From Bordetella genomosp. 2 (GTDB lineage Bacteria > Pseudomonadota > Gammaproteobacteria > Burkholderiales > Burkholderiaceae_B), in assembly GCF_002261345.1 (NCBI RefSeq), contig NZ_NEVT01000009.1:124001-188000 (forward strand): a stretch of DNA of 64,000 nt, given 5' to 3'. The notes under the pieces were generated by a model. The model saw only the letters and a program-made list of their open reading frames with translations, was not told the origin of the DNA and made no database searches. The stretch's first letter is position 1, and each line of letters opens with the position of its first letter. The position numbers were made by a program, and so were the translations under genes. Below, one piece after another: positions 9,838 to 19,990 of the stretch.

Positions 9838-9857
9838 GGACCGCCTGCCGGCGGTCC
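9838..9857. repeat. Short perfect hairpin between the Bug and GGT genes
   Basis: GGACCGCC, loop TGCC, GGCGGTCC gives an 8-bp perfect stem 18 bp past the Bug stop. There is no downstream T-run (GCCTCTACGG follows), so it is more likely an mRNA-stability or attenuating hairpin than a complete intrinsic terminator. Confidence 0.45.
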
Positions 9858-9877
9858 GCCTCTACGGTCCCGTATCC

Positions 9878-11482
9878 ATGCCCATTCCCACCGATCCCTT
9901 CTGGCAGTTGCCCTACCCGTCGCAACGCATGCCGCTGCTGGCCGACAACGTCGTCAGCACCTCGCAGCCGCTGGCCAGCGCCGCCGGCCTGCAAATGTAT
10001 GCCCGCGGCGGCAACGCAATCGACGCGGCGCTGGCGACCGCTATTACGCTGGCGGTGGTCGAACCCTGTATGAATGGCATCGGCGGCGACATGTTCGCCA
10101 TCGTCTGGCATGAAGGACAAATGCATGGCCTGAATGCCTCGGGCCGCGCGCCGGCCGCGTGGGAAACCGGGAAATTCGCCCATCTCGACAGCATGGACCC
10201 GATCGGCTGGGGCAGCGTGACGGTGCCCGGCGTGGTATCGGGCTGGCGCGCCATCTGGGAAAAATTCGGCTCGCTGCCCTTCGAAGACCTGTTCGAGCCG
10301 GCCATCCGCTACGCCCGCGATGGCTACCTGGTCTCTCCCACGGTACACCGCCAATGGCAAAAGCAAATCGCCAAGTTGAGCGGCCAGCCGGGCTTCGCCG
10401 AATCGTTCGCGCCGGGCGGCCGCGCCCCGCTACCCGGAGAGCGCTTCAGTTGCCCGGGACAGGCGGCCACGCTGGAAAGCATCGCCCGCAGCAAAGGCGA
10501 GAGCTTTTATCGCGGCGAACTCGCCGCCGCCATCGCCGCGCACGCGCGCGACACGGGCGGCTGCATTACCGAAGCAGACCTGGCGCGCCACCAGGCCGAC
10601 TGGGTGCAGCCGATCAGCATGCGTTATCGCGACTACGAGCTGTTCGAAATCGGCCCCAACGGCCAGGGCATCGGCGCCCTCATGGCGCTGGGCATGCTGC
10701 AACATTTCGATCTGTCCGGCAATGACCGCGACACCGGGCGCACCCTGCACCTGCAGATCGAGGCCATGCGCCTGGCGTTCGCCGACCTCTATGCACACGT
10801 GGGCGATCCGGAGCACATGCAGATATCCAGCGCGCACTTGCTGGATCCCGCCTACCTGGCCGAGCGCGCCAGGCTGATCGACCCGGCGCGCGCCGGCGCG
10901 CCGCGCCCCGGCAACCCGCACAGCGGCGGCACCGTCTACCTGACGGCCGCCGACCGGCGCGGCACGATGGTGTCGTTCATCCAATCCAACTTCAAGGGCT
11001 TCGGCTCCGGCGTGGTCGTGCCCGGCACCGGCATTGCCCTGCAGAACCGCGGCTGGGGCTTCTCCACCCGCCCCGGACATCCCAACGTGGTGGCGCCCGG
11101 CAAGCGCCCGTTCCACACCATCATTCCGGGCTTCCTGATGAAAAACGGCCAGCCCTTGATGAGCTTCGGCGTCATGGGCGGCTCCATGCAGGCCCAGGGC
11201 CACGTACAGATCGCCAGCCGGGTCGCGGACTTCGGCCAGAACCCGCAAGCGGCCAGCGATGCGCCGCGCTGGCGCGTGAAAGACGACAACGTCGGCGTGG
11301 CGGTCGAATGGAACTGCCCGCCCGACACCGTGGAGCAACTGCGCGCGTACGGTCACCCCGTCGAGGTAGCGCCGCGCTTCGACCTGGAATTCGGCAGCGC
11401 TCAACTGGCCATGCGGCTGGACCACGGCGGCTATCTGGCCGCGTCGGACCACCGCAAGGACGGCTACCCCGTCGGCTATTGA
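9878..11482 (+). CDS. Gamma-glutamyltransferase-family Ntn hydrolase
   Basis: 534 aa. N-terminal LASAAGLQMYARGGNAIDAALAT region and GIGGDMFAI stretch match the gamma-glutamyltranspeptidase fold. The probable autoprocessing site and nucleophile threonine is in HSGGTVYLTAADRRG near residue 354. After it come GSGVVVPGTGIALQNRG and a late MGGSMQAQGHVQ. GGT enzymes cleave gamma-glutamyl amides after self-cleavage into two subunits. No signal peptide is seen, so a cytoplasmic catabolic role on an imported compound is plausible, given the receptor upstream. The substrate is unknown. Confidence 0.9.
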   Translation: MPIPTDPFWQLPYPSQRMPLLADNVVSTSQPLASAAGLQMYARGGNAIDAALATAITLAVVEPCMNGIGGDMFAIVWHEGQMHGLNASGRAPAAWETGKFAHLDSMDPIGWGSVTVPGVVSGWRAIWEKFGSLPFEDLFEPAIRYARDGYLVSPTVHRQWQKQIAKLSGQPGFAESFAPGGRAPLPGERFSCPGQAATLESIARSKGESFYRGELAAAIAAHARDTGGCITEADLARHQADWVQPISMRYRDYELFEIGPNGQGIGALMALGMLQHFDLSGNDRDTGRTLHLQIEAMRLAFADLYAHVGDPEHMQISSAHLLDPAYLAERARLIDPARAGAPRPGNPHSGGTVYLTAADRRGTMVSFIQSNFKGFGSGVVVPGTGIALQNRGWGFSTRPGHPNVVAPGKRPFHTIIPGFLMKNGQPLMSFGVMGGSMQAQGHVQIASRVADFGQNPQAASDAPRWRVKDDNVGVAVEWNCPPDTVEQLRAYGHPVEVAPRFDLEFGSAQLAMRLDHGGYLAASDHRKDGYPVGY

Positions 11483-11515
11483 TTCCCGGCGGCCTCCCGG
11501 CCGCGGCCCCCACGC

Positions 11516-11550
11516 AAAAAAGCCGGCACCGCTTGCGCGATACCGGCTTC
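11516..11550 (-). terminator. Intrinsic terminator after tRNA-Pro
   Basis: AAGCCGG (11520-11526) pairs with CCGGCTT (11543-11549). Read on the minus strand the stem is followed by TTTTTT (complement of the A-run 11516-11521), downstream of the tRNA 3' end. It may also terminate the plus-strand GGT transcript, which ends 33 bp away. Confidence 0.7.
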
Positions 11551-11594
11551 TTGCGGCGGCGTGGGAAACACCGCCAGGAATTCGACCAAATGAA

Positions 11595-11671
<77 letters not shown>

Positions 11672-11676
11672 GTTTT

Positions 11677-12642
11677 TCAGCGGTCACGATTCACCGCGAA
11701 AGCGCAGAATTCTAACAGGGATTTCTGATAAACGGAAATGGGGAAGGCGGCGAGCGCCTGGCGGGCGGCATCGGCCTCGGCATCGGCCGCCTGGCGCGCG
11801 TGTTCGAGCGCATCGGTGGCCTGGATGGCCTCGGCGACGGCGGCGAAGTCGGCGTCGCCCTCCTTGATGGCATTGCGGATCAGTTCGCGCTGGGCCGGGG
11901 TGCCGGTTTCCATGACGCGGATGAGCGGCAGCGTGGGCTTGCCCTCGCGCAGGTCGTCGCCGACGTTCTTGCCCAGCGCGTGGGCGTCGCCGCTGTAGTC
12001 GAGCACGTCGTCGACCAGCTGGAAGGCGGTGCCGATGTGCCGGCCATAGGCGGCGGCGGCCTCTTCCTGGGCGGGCGTGGCGCCGGCCAGCACCGCCCCC
12101 ACCTGGGCCGCGGCTTCGAACAGCTTGGCGGTCTTGTAGCGCACCACCTGCAGGTAGCGCTCCTGCGAGACGTCGGGGTCGTGCACGTTGAGCAGCTGCA
12201 GCACCTCGCCCTCGGCGATCACGGTGGTGGCCTCGGACAGGATCTGCATGATGCGCATCGAGCCGGCCTCGACCATCATCTCGAACGAGCGGGAATACAG
12301 GTAGTCGCCCACCAGCACGCTGGCGGCGTTGCCGAACATGGCGTTGGCCGTCTCGCGGCCGCGGCGCAGGTCGGATTCGTCGACGACGTCGTCGTGCAGC
12401 AGCGTGGCGGTATGGATGAATTCCACCACGGCGGCCAGCAGCCGGTGGTTCTCGCCCTGGTAGCCCAGGGCGCGCGCCATCATCAGCACCATGGCCGGCC
12501 GCATGCGCTTGCCGCCGGCGCCGATGATGTAGTCGGCGATCGTCCGGATGAGTACGACTTCCGAGTCGAGGCGTCCGCGAATAACCGCGTCGACGGCCTT
12601 CATGTCATCGGCAATGGGGGCGATCAGCTCTGGGAGATTCAA
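11677..12642 (-). CDS. ispB: Octaprenyl diphosphate synthase IspB
   Basis: 321 aa, the usual length for this family. The two aspartate-rich motifs of trans-prenyltransferases are visible: DDVVDESDLRRG (FARM) and DDVLDYSGD (SARM), with GGKRMRP upstream. The enzyme elongates farnesyl diphosphate with IPP to make the ubiquinone side chain. In many beta- and gamma-proteobacteria ispB is directly divergent from rplU; here an FAH-family gene and an IclR gene lie between. The stop is 5 bp from tRNA-Pro on the same strand. Confidence 0.95.
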   Translation of the reverse strand: MNLPELIAPIADDMKAVDAVIRGRLDSEVVLIRTIADYIIGAGGKRMRPAMVLMMARALGYQGENHRLLAAVVEFIHTATLLHDDVVDESDLRRGRETANAMFGNAASVLVGDYLYSRSFEMMVEAGSMRIMQILSEATTVIAEGEVLQLLNVHDPDVSQERYLQVVRYKTAKLFEAAAQVGAVLAGATPAQEEAAAAYGRHIGTAFQLVDDVLDYSGDAHALGKNVGDDLREGKPTLPLIRVMETGTPAQRELIRNAIKEGDADFAAVAEAIQATDALEHARQAADAEADAARQALAAFPISVYQKSLLEFCAFAVNRDR

Positions 12643-12771
12643 AACGTATCCGGCAGATAACAGGGGAGCCGACCCTTGGCTCTTTGGTCCGCCGGCGCGG
12701 GCGCGCCGTGCCGGACCCGGGGTCTGCCGAATTATACGGGGTATGCGTCCCCGTCCGCGCCGCGCGCGGCG

Positions 12772-13929
12772 CTATAGCCCGCGTTGGCGCAAATGGGCGT
12801 AAAGCGCGCGCACGCCGAAGGTCCAGGGCGCGATGCCGTCGCACAAACCGACGCGGTTGACCAGCGCGCCCAGCCGCGGCGAGGCGATCCGCACCACGTC
12901 GCCCTGCCGGTGGGTAAAGCCGCTGCCCTGTCCGGCGCGGTCCTGGGTGGGCGAGAACATGGTGCCCAGGAACAGCATGAACCCGTCCGGGTACTGGTGA
13001 TACTGGCAGGCCTGGCGCACCAGGTCGAGCGGGTCGCGGCTGATCTCGCGCATGTGGCTGACGCCGTCGAGCACGAAGCCGTCCTCGCCCTCGATGCGCA
13101 AGGACACGTCGGCGCCGCGCACGTCGTCCGGGGTGAAATGCGAGTCGAACAGCCGCACGAACGGCCCGATGGCGCACGAACCGTTGTTGTCCTTGGCCTT
13201 GGTCAGCAGCAGGGCGCTGCGGCCCTCGATATCGCGCAGATTGACGTCGTTGCCCAGCGTCGCGCCGACCGCCTGGCCACGGCTGTCGACGGCCAGCACG
13301 ATCTCCGGCTCCGGGTTGTTCCACTCGGACTGCGGCAGCAGGCCGATCCAGGCCCCCGAGCCGACCGACGCCATGGGCGGCGCCTTGGAGAACACCTCGG
13401 CATCGGGGCCGATGCCCACTTCCAGGTATTGCGACCACTGGCCGCGCGCCTGCAGCTCGGCCTTGAGGGCCATGGCCTGCGGCGACCCCGGACGCAGTTG
13501 CGACAGGTCGGAGCCGATCAGGCGGTGGATGCGCGCGCGCACTTCCTCGGCGCGGCTGGCGTCGCCCCCGGCCTGCTCTTCGATCAGGCGCTCCAGCAGG
13601 CTGACCGCGAAGGTCACGCCGGCCGCCTTGACGGGCTGCAGGTCGCAAGGCGCCAGCAGGGTCGGCCCCTCGCCGGCGGCGCCGGCCAGGCTGCGCCGCA
13701 GCAACTCGCTGGCCGGGCCCAGCGATTCCCCTTCGCCATCGCGGGCGATGTCGAGGCGATCGGGGCGGTCCAGCAAGTCGGCCAACGTGGGCACGATGGC
13801 CGTCAGGTCGACGACCTGGCCGTCGCGCACGGCCACCACGCTCGGGCCGTCGATGGGGGCGGGCCGCCAGACGCGGCCTACCAGCAAGGCGCGGTCGAGG
13901 TCTACGGGCAAATCATTGGACAGGGGCAT
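12772..13929 (-). CDS. Fumarylacetoacetate hydrolase (FAH) family protein
   Basis: 385 aa. The C-terminal FAH fold is recognised from EWNNPEPEIVLAVDSRG (metal-binding Glu), GNDVNLRDIEG and a late GDVVRIASPRLG. The length and the VTFAVSLLERLIEEQ stretch resemble the sugar-acid dehydratase/hydrolase subgroup rather than genuine tyrosine-pathway FAH. Divergent from an IclR gene with a palindromic operator, a common arrangement for an inducible catabolic enzyme. The reaction cannot be assigned from sequence: a keto-acid hydrolase, decarboxylase or dehydratase is possible. Confidence 0.85.
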   Translation of the reverse strand: MPLSNDLPVDLDRALLVGRVWRPAPIDGPSVVAVRDGQVVDLTAIVPTLADLLDRPDRLDIARDGEGESLGPASELLRRSLAGAAGEGPTLLAPCDLQPVKAAGVTFAVSLLERLIEEQAGGDASRAEEVRARIHRLIGSDLSQLRPGSPQAMALKAELQARGQWSQYLEVGIGPDAEVFSKAPPMASVGSGAWIGLLPQSEWNNPEPEIVLAVDSRGQAVGATLGNDVNLRDIEGRSALLLTKAKDNNGSCAIGPFVRLFDSHFTPDDVRGADVSLRIEGEDGFVLDGVSHMREISRDPLDLVRQACQYHQYPDGFMLFLGTMFSPTQDRAGQGSGFTHRQGDVVRIASPRLGALVNRVGLCDGIAPWTFGVRALYAHLRQRGL

Positions 13930-14004
13930 GCGGGTGTCTCCGGGTCGCGGGGCGGCGGATCGCCCCGTCGTATGACGGCAAGTCTAGAAACGCCCGCAGG
14001 GAAT

Positions 14005-14039
14005 GTCCAATATAATGACTTTTATTCCAATATATTGGA
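14005..14039. promoter_or_regulatory. Palindromic operator between the FAH and IclR genes
   Basis: TCCAATATATTGGA at 14026-14039 is a perfect 14-bp palindrome, and a further half site, TCCAATATA, lies at 14006-14014. Together they sit in a strikingly A+T-rich patch only 5 bp before the IclR start codon. Size and symmetry fit IclR-family operators; autoregulation plus control of the divergent FAH gene is inferred. Confidence 0.65.
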
Positions 14040-14044
14040 CAACC

Positions 14045-14815
14045 ATGGCAGCGACCGACTACGAAGTGCCCGCCATCCGCCGCGCGCACGACATCCTGCG
14101 GGCCCTGGCCGCCCAGCGCGGGCCGCTGCGGGCGGCCGAGCTGGCGCGCGCCTGCGCCATGCCGCGCAGCTCGCTGTACCTGCTGCTGGACTCGCTGGTG
14201 CAGCGGCGCTGGGTCGACCGCGCGGGCGACGGCTATGTCATCGGGCTCGAACTGATGGCGCTGGGAGCGGCCTACCTGCGCCACGACGGCCTGCAGGCCG
14301 CTTTCCGCGCCGCCGCCGCGGAGTTCGTCGAACGCCACAACGAAGTCATGCAGCTGGCCGTGCTGGACGGCGCCGAGGTGGTCTACCTGGCGCGCGAGGA
14401 CGCGCGCCGGCCGGTACGGCTGGTGTCCGAGCTGGGGTCGCGCCTGCCGGCCCACGCCTGCGCGCTGGGCAAGGCCCTGCTGGCCAGCCTGCCGGACGAC
14501 ACGCTGGCCGCCGCGCTGCCGCCGCAACTGGCGGCGGTCAGCGAGCGCACCCAGACCGACCGTGCCGCCCTGCTGCGCGAACTGGCGCAGGTGCGCGCCG
14601 AAGGCCTGGCGTACGACCGCGAGGAAGTGGCGGCCGGCCTGTATTGCTATGCCGCCTGCGTGGGCGAGACGGCACTGGGCAAGCGGGTGGCCGTCAGCGC
14701 GTCGGTGCCGGCCGACCGCCTGGACCCTGCCCACGTGCAGGCGGTGACCCAGGGGCTACGGCGCGCCGCCCGGGCCATCGCCGCCCGCGTGGCGCTGGCG
14801 CCGGAAGCCCGCTAA
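14045..14815 (+). CDS. IclR-family transcriptional regulator
   Basis: 256 aa. N-terminal helix-turn-helix (IRRAHDILRALAAQRGPLRAAELARACAM) and the C-terminal IclR effector domain (LPAHACALGKALLASLPDD, YDREEVAAGLYCYAACVGE, VSASVPADRL). Start taken at ATG 14045; ATG 14003 and 14015 are in frame but would place the palindrome inside the coding sequence. No Shine-Dalgarno sequence is visible before 14045, so initiation may be leaderless or weak. Divergent from the FAH-family gene, its likely target. Confidence 0.9.
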   Translation: MAATDYEVPAIRRAHDILRALAAQRGPLRAAELARACAMPRSSLYLLLDSLVQRRWVDRAGDGYVIGLELMALGAAYLRHDGLQAAFRAAAAEFVERHNEVMQLAVLDGAEVVYLAREDARRPVRLVSELGSRLPAHACALGKALLASLPDDTLAAALPPQLAAVSERTQTDRAALLRELAQVRAEGLAYDREEVAAGLYCYAACVGETALGKRVAVSASVPADRLDPAHVQAVTQGLRRAARAIAARVALAPEAR

Positions 14816-14837
14816 GCGCCTGCCGTGTAAGGGGTTT

Positions 14838-14866
14838 TTGACTTTTCCACAGGCGCGGGCTAGAAT
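14838..14866 (+). promoter_or_regulatory. Strong sigma70-type promoter of rplU-rpmA
   Basis: TTGACT (14838-14843), an exact 17-bp spacer, then TAGAAT (14861-14866), close to the sigma70 consensus. It lies about 120 bp before the rplU ATG, leaving a leader of roughly 110 nt that could hold autogenous control signals for L21/L27 synthesis. Confidence 0.75.
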
Positions 14867-14982
14867 TTATGGTTCGGTCGATACGAAAACCCCGCTCGCG
14901 GCCCGCGTTGCTTGCGTAGCTGGGCGAAGTCGGCACGAAGTTCTTAGTACGTTTTAAGTACGAAACCCTCAAGGAAAAACCC

Positions 14983-15294
14983 ATGTACGCGGTCGTAAAA
15001 ACCGGTGGCAAGCAGTATCGCGTTGCCGCTGGCGAAAAACTCAAGGTAGAACAGATACCTGCTGACATCGGGCAAGAAATCACCCTGGACCAGGTCCTGT
15101 CGGTGGGCGAAGGCGACCAACTCAAGGTTGGCACTCCTCTCGTCGCTGGCGCCGTGGTCAAGGCGACGGTTCTTGCGCATGGCCGGCACGACAAGGTCAA
15201 GATCTTCAAGATGCGCCGTCGCAAGCACTACCAGAAGCATCAGGGCCACCGTCAGAACTACACCGAGATCCGCATCGAAGCCATCACGGCCTAA
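14983..15294 (+). CDS. rplU: 50S ribosomal protein L21
   Basis: 103 aa. Start [24 protein letters not shown] and C-terminal [16 protein letters not shown] are diagnostic of L21, which binds 23S rRNA near L20. AAGGA at 14971-14975 precedes the ATG. The rpmA gene follows after 37 bp, as is nearly universal. Codon use and lower G+C than neighbours fit a highly expressed gene. Confidence 0.98.
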   Translation: MYAVVKTGGKQYRVAAGEKLKVEQIPADIGQEITLDQVLSVGEGDQLKVGTPLVAGAVVKATVLAHGRHDKVKIFKMRRRKHYQKHQGHRQNYTEIRIEAITA

Positions 15295-15331
15295 CGATCA
15301 TCCCGGTTATTGATTAGCAGGAGCTATCAAC

Positions 15332-15592
15332 ATGGCACAGAAAAAGGGCGGCGGCTCTACGCGTAACGGTCGCGACTCGGAATCGAAGCGACTGGGCGTC
15401 AAGGTTTTTGGCGGCCAACAAATCCCGGCTGGCTCGATCATCGTGCGCCAGCGCGGCACCCGTTTCCACCCCGGCACCAACGTCGGCATCGGCAAGGACC
15501 ACACCTTGTTCGCGCTGGTCGACGGCAAGGTTCAATTCGGCTTCAAGGGCGCGTTGAACAAGCAGACCGTGTCGGTCGTGGCGGCCGAGTAA
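15332..15592 (+). CDS. rpmA: 50S ribosomal protein L27
   Basis: 86 aa. [18 protein letters not shown] is the standard L27 N-terminus, whose tail reaches the peptidyl-transferase centre, and the body carries [20 protein letters not shown] at 15319-15323 gives the ribosome site. A strong terminator follows 25 bp after the stop, ending the rplU-rpmA transcript before obgE. Confidence 0.98.
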   Translation: MAQKKGGGSTRNGRDSESKRLGVKVFGGQQIPAGSIIVRQRGTRFHPGTNVGIGKDHTLFALVDGKVQFGFKGALNKQTVSVVAAE

Positions 15593-16807
<1,215 letters not shown>

Positions 16808-16879
16808 GCCATAATCGCACTCTCGTCCACCGCCGGCCGCGCTTCGCGGCATCCGTATATCGCAACACCGGTCATCGCC

Positions 16880-18016
16880 ATGACTGCCGACAACACCGCC
16901 GTTTCCGTCATCGCCTCCGCCACCCGGCTGGTGGCCAAGGTGGGTTCATCCCTGGTCACCAACGAAGGCCGCGGCCTGGACCGCGCCGCCGTGGCGCACT
17001 GGGCCGCCCAGATCGCCGCGCTGCGCCAGCAGGGCAAGCAAGTCGTGCTGGTCTCCAGCGGCGCCATCGCCGAAGGCATGGCGCGGCTGGGCTGGCGCAA
17101 GCGCCCGTCGGTCATGCACGAATTGCAGGCCGCCGCCGCGGTGGGGCAGATGGGGCTGTGCCAGGCCTACGAAGCGGCCTTCGCCGAGCACGGGCTGCGC
17201 ACCGCGCAGATCCTGCTCACCCATGAAGACCTGGCCGACCGGCGCCGCTACCTGAACGCGCGCAGCACCATCTTTGCCCTGCTGCGCCTGGGCGTGGTGC
17301 CCATCGTGAACGAGAACGACACGGTCGTCACCGACGAGATCCGCCTGGGCGACAACGACACGCTCGGCGCCCTGGTCACCAACCTGATCGAGGCCGATGC
17401 GCTGGTCATCCTGACCGACCAGCGCGGCCTGTACGACTCGGACCCGCGCAAGAACCCGGCCGCGGTATTCGTCGCGCACGCCCAGGCGGGCGACACGGCG
17501 CTGGAAACCATGGCGGGCGGCGCGGGCTCCGGCATCGGCACCGGCGGCATGCTGACCAAGATCCTGGCGGCCAAGCGCGCGGCCCACAGCGGCGCGCACA
17601 CTGTCATTGCCTCGGGACGCGAGCGCAATGTGCTGACGCGCCTGGCGCAGGGCGAGTGCATCGGCACCGAACTGCGCGCGGTGCTGCCGGTGTGGTCGGC
17701 GCGCAAGCAGTGGCTGGCCGACCACCTGCGGCTGCGCGGGCGCGTGGTGCTGGATGACGGCGCGGTGCGCGCCTTGCTGCACGAAGGCAAGAGCCTGCTG
17801 CCGATCGGGGTGGTCGAGGTGCAGGGCGAGTTCGAGCGCGGCGACGTGGTCGCCTGCGTGGACGCCCAGGGCACCGAATGCGCGCGCGGCCTGATCAATT
17901 ACTCGGCCGCCGATACGCGGCGCATCCTGCGCCAGCCGTCGTCGCGCATCGCGCAGATCCTCGGCAGCATGACCGACCCGGAACTGATGCACCGCGACAA
18001 CCTGGTGGTGACCTAG
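16880..18016 (+). CDS. proB: Glutamate 5-kinase ProB
   Basis: 378 aa. Amino-acid-kinase fold with [30 protein letters not shown] and [15 protein letters not shown]-terminal PUA domain lies at about residues 285-360 ([19 protein letters not shown]). The enzyme phosphorylates glutamate in the first step of proline synthesis. It lies 72 bp after obgE, an arrangement common in beta-proteobacteria. Its stop overlaps the convergent regulator gene by 4 bp. proA is not adjacent. Confidence 0.97.
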   Translation: MTADNTAVSVIASATRLVAKVGSSLVTNEGRGLDRAAVAHWAAQIAALRQQGKQVVLVSSGAIAEGMARLGWRKRPSVMHELQAAAAVGQMGLCQAYEAAFAEHGLRTAQILLTHEDLADRRRYLNARSTIFALLRLGVVPIVNENDTVVTDEIRLGDNDTLGALVTNLIEADALVILTDQRGLYDSDPRKNPAAVFVAHAQAGDTALETMAGGAGSGIGTGGMLTKILAAKRAAHSGAHTVIASGRERNVLTRLAQGECIGTELRAVLPVWSARKQWLADHLRLRGRVVLDDGAVRALLHEGKSLLPIGVVEVQGEFERGDVVACVDAQGTECARGLINYSAADTRRILRQPSSRIAQILGSMTDPELMHRDNLVVT

Positions 18017-18756
18017 CCGCGCTCGCCGGGCGCGGCGCACGGGCGGTCGGCGGCCCCGCCGCCCAGGCAGGTTTCGTCGGCCAGGAACATGTACCCCCAT
18101 TGCCGCACCGCCAGCAGCGGCAGTTCGACGCCCAGCCGCTGCGCCTTGGCGCGCAGGCGCGACACCATGACATCGACGCTGCGGGGCGACTGTTCCGCGT
18201 GAGCCTCCCCGCTGGCGGTGACCAGCCGTTCGCGCGGCAGGCGATGGCCCGGCGTGGACAGCAGCCGCAGCAGGAAAACGCTTTCGGTGAGGGTCAGCGG
18301 CAAGCGCTGGCCCGCCGGCCCGGCCAGCACCCTGCCCCCGCTGATCAGCTGCCAGGCCGGCGCAGGCCCGGCCGGCCGGACGGGGCGCGCTTCGCGCCAC
18401 CGGCACAAGGCCCGGCCCAGCGCGGAGAGCTCGCGGATGTCGACCTGGACGGTGCAGCAGGCATCGGCGCCGGCATCCAGGGCAAGCACCCGCGGCCCGA
18501 CCGCCTCGGCATCGGCCATGGCGATGAGCACGGCGCCGGGCACCGCGAAGCGCGCCATGCCCGCGAGCGTGCACAGCGATTCAGCGGGCGTTTCCAGGAC
18601 GAGCAGTTGCGGCGCGCGCTGGTCGGCCAGCGCGCCGAGCTGGGCAATGGCGTTGCAGCCGCGGACCGACCAGCCGACGGCCGACAGGGCCTCGGGCAGG
18701 TGCGGGCGACGGGACGGACCGCATTGAATGACGATGGCTTCGGACGCGATGTGCAT
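18013..18756 (-). CDS. OmpR-type winged-helix regulator with degenerate receiver domain
   Basis: 247 aa. The C-terminal half (about residues 145-225) is an OmpR/PhoB DNA-binding domain ([49 protein letters not shown]). The N-terminal 115 residues follow the receiver layout but lack its chemistry: no acidic pair near residue 10 (IVIQCGP), Glu55 in place of the phospho-acceptor Asp (LLVLETP), and no conserved Lys after GADA. It probably works without phosphorylation. No sensor kinase gene is adjacent. Divergent from the XRE gene. Confidence 0.8.
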   Translation of the reverse strand: MHIASEAIVIQCGPSRRPHLPEALSAVGWSVRGCNAIAQLGALADQRAPQLLVLETPAESLCTLAGMARFAVPGAVLIAMADAEAVGPRVLALDAGADACCTVQVDIRELSALGRALCRWREARPVRPAGPAPAWQLISGGRVLAGPAGQRLPLTLTESVFLLRLLSTPGHRLPRERLVTASGEAHAEQSPRSVDVMVSRLRAKAQRLGVELPLLAVRQWGYMFLADETCLGGGAADRPCAAPGERG

Positions 18757-18778
18757 AAGTTTCCTCGGCGAAAACTAC

Positions 18779-18808
18779 GAAAGTAATTTCAAGTATCGCC
18801 AAAGTAAT
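18779..18808. promoter_or_regulatory. A+T-rich repeat region between the two divergent regulators
   Basis: Two copies of AAAGTAATYT, at about 18780-18789 and 18801-18810, lie 21 bp apart (two helical turns) in the only A+T-rich stretch between the receiver-like regulator and the XRE gene. A two-turn spacing suggests a paired protein-binding site. Assignment is by position only. Confidence 0.35.
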
Positions 18809-18831
18809 CTGAACGCACGGTTCAATCGCCT

Positions 18832-19282
18832 CGTGAAGACATTTTCGGACCGATTGAAATACGCCAGGACGCTGCGCCGCCACACGCAGGACAGCCTGGC
18901 GCGCGCCAGCGGCCTGTCGCAGAGCTCGATCGCGGGCTACGAAAGCGGCCAGCGGCGCTCCAGCCGGTCAAGTCGCAAGCTCGCCAGCGTGCTGCGCATC
19001 GAACTCGATTGGCTGGAAACCGGCAAAGGCCCCATGGAGAAACGGGACGCCTACAGCCTGCCGGGCACGTCCGGCCCGCACGTGCTGACGGAGCCCGCCG
19101 GCCCGGCGGGGCCGGCCGGAACGCAGGCCCCGTGGCCCTTTCCCACGGTGCCGCCCAGCCTGATCCAGGCCTTGTCGGCCAGCGACCGGAACGAAGTGGA
19201 CAAATGGCTGCGGATGATCGTCGACGGTTACCTGCGCGGCTACGCCGACACCAAGGGCCGCAAGCGCCGCGGCGGCGCTTAG
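18832..19282 (+). CDS. XRE-family helix-turn-helix transcriptional regulator
   Basis: About 150 aa. Residues 1-65 form a Cro/C1-type HTH (FSDRLKYARTLRRHTQDSLA, GLSQSSIAGYESGQRRSSRS, LRIELDWLETGKG) like phage-type repressors. A proline-rich linker and a helical tail (SDRNEVDKWLRMIVDGYL) follow. GTG 18832 is preferred because the HTH begins at once; the frame is open upstream to an ATG at 18728, which would overlap the divergent gene by 29 bp. No other phage genes are near. Target unknown. Confidence 0.75.
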
Positions 19283-19396
19283 CCCCTGTCCATGCTGAAG
19301 ACGCCCCGCGCGGGCCGGCCGCCTGAAGAATGGCCGGGCGCGGCGGCCCGCCCGGCGGCGCCGGGCGGTACTACCTGATTATTGGCCAGCTGGCTT

Positions 19397-19990
19397 TCAG
19401 GGCGCCTTGGAAGCCGGCGCGGTGGGCGCGGCCGGCGACGGCGGCGTGGCGCCCGTGCCGGCGCCGTTGGCGGGCGCGGGCTGGTCGCCGCGGATCTTGG
19501 CGGCGATTTCCGAGGCGGCCTGGGCCGACGGCACGCTGAAGGCCAGCACGCCGCGGTTCAGCGGCTCGGCGATGCGCGGCGCGGCGACCAGTTCGCGGTC
19601 GATGACCAGGGCCAGCATGTTGCCGATGTTCTTGCTGCTGATGTCGTTCAGCTTGCGCGCGCCTTCTTCGGTAAAGCGCAGCCCGACGAAATTCTGGCCC
19701 TGGCGGTCGACCAGCGCGGCGGCTTCGGTGAGGTCGCTGCGGGTCAGCACGGGCTGCCGCTGCATGTACAGCGCGCCGTCGGGAATCTTCACTTCCATCA
19801 GGCCGGGCGCCTGGTCCGGCTGGGCCACGTAGAACTCCACCGCGGCGGCCGTGGCCTGCTGCGACGGCTGGGGCTGGGTGGTGCCGGCGGCATCGGTGTC
19901 GGCCTTCTGGGTGGGAGCGGTCTTGCAGCCTGCCAGCACGAGCGCCAGGGCAGCGAAAGCCGGAGCCAGCTTGCGGAGGGTCAGTTGCAT
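19397..19990 (-). CDS. Lipoprotein with an orphan SecD P1-head-like domain
   Basis: 197 aa. Lipoprotein signal with lipobox LVLAGC near residue 22. Residues about 50-170 resemble the P1 head subdomain of SecD: VGLRFTEEGARKLNDISSKN, then LALVIDRELVAAPRI and a final LAFSVPSAQAASEIAAKI, matching the SecD pattern of a later-deployed periplasmic domain. None of the SecD membrane segments is present. The tail is rich in Pro/Ala/Thr. Divergent from thiC. Function unknown; a periplasmic lipoprotein that mimics or binds the translocon head is one possibility. Confidence 0.75.
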   Translation of the reverse strand: MQLTLRKLAPAFAALALVLAGCKTAPTQKADTDAAGTTQPQPSQQATAAAVEFYVAQPDQAPGLMEVKIPDGALYMQRQPVLTRSDLTEAAALVDRQGQNFVGLRFTEEGARKLNDISSKNIGNMLALVIDRELVAAPRIAEPLNRGVLAFSVPSAQAASEIAAKIRGDQPAPANGAGTGATPPSPAAPTAPASKAP

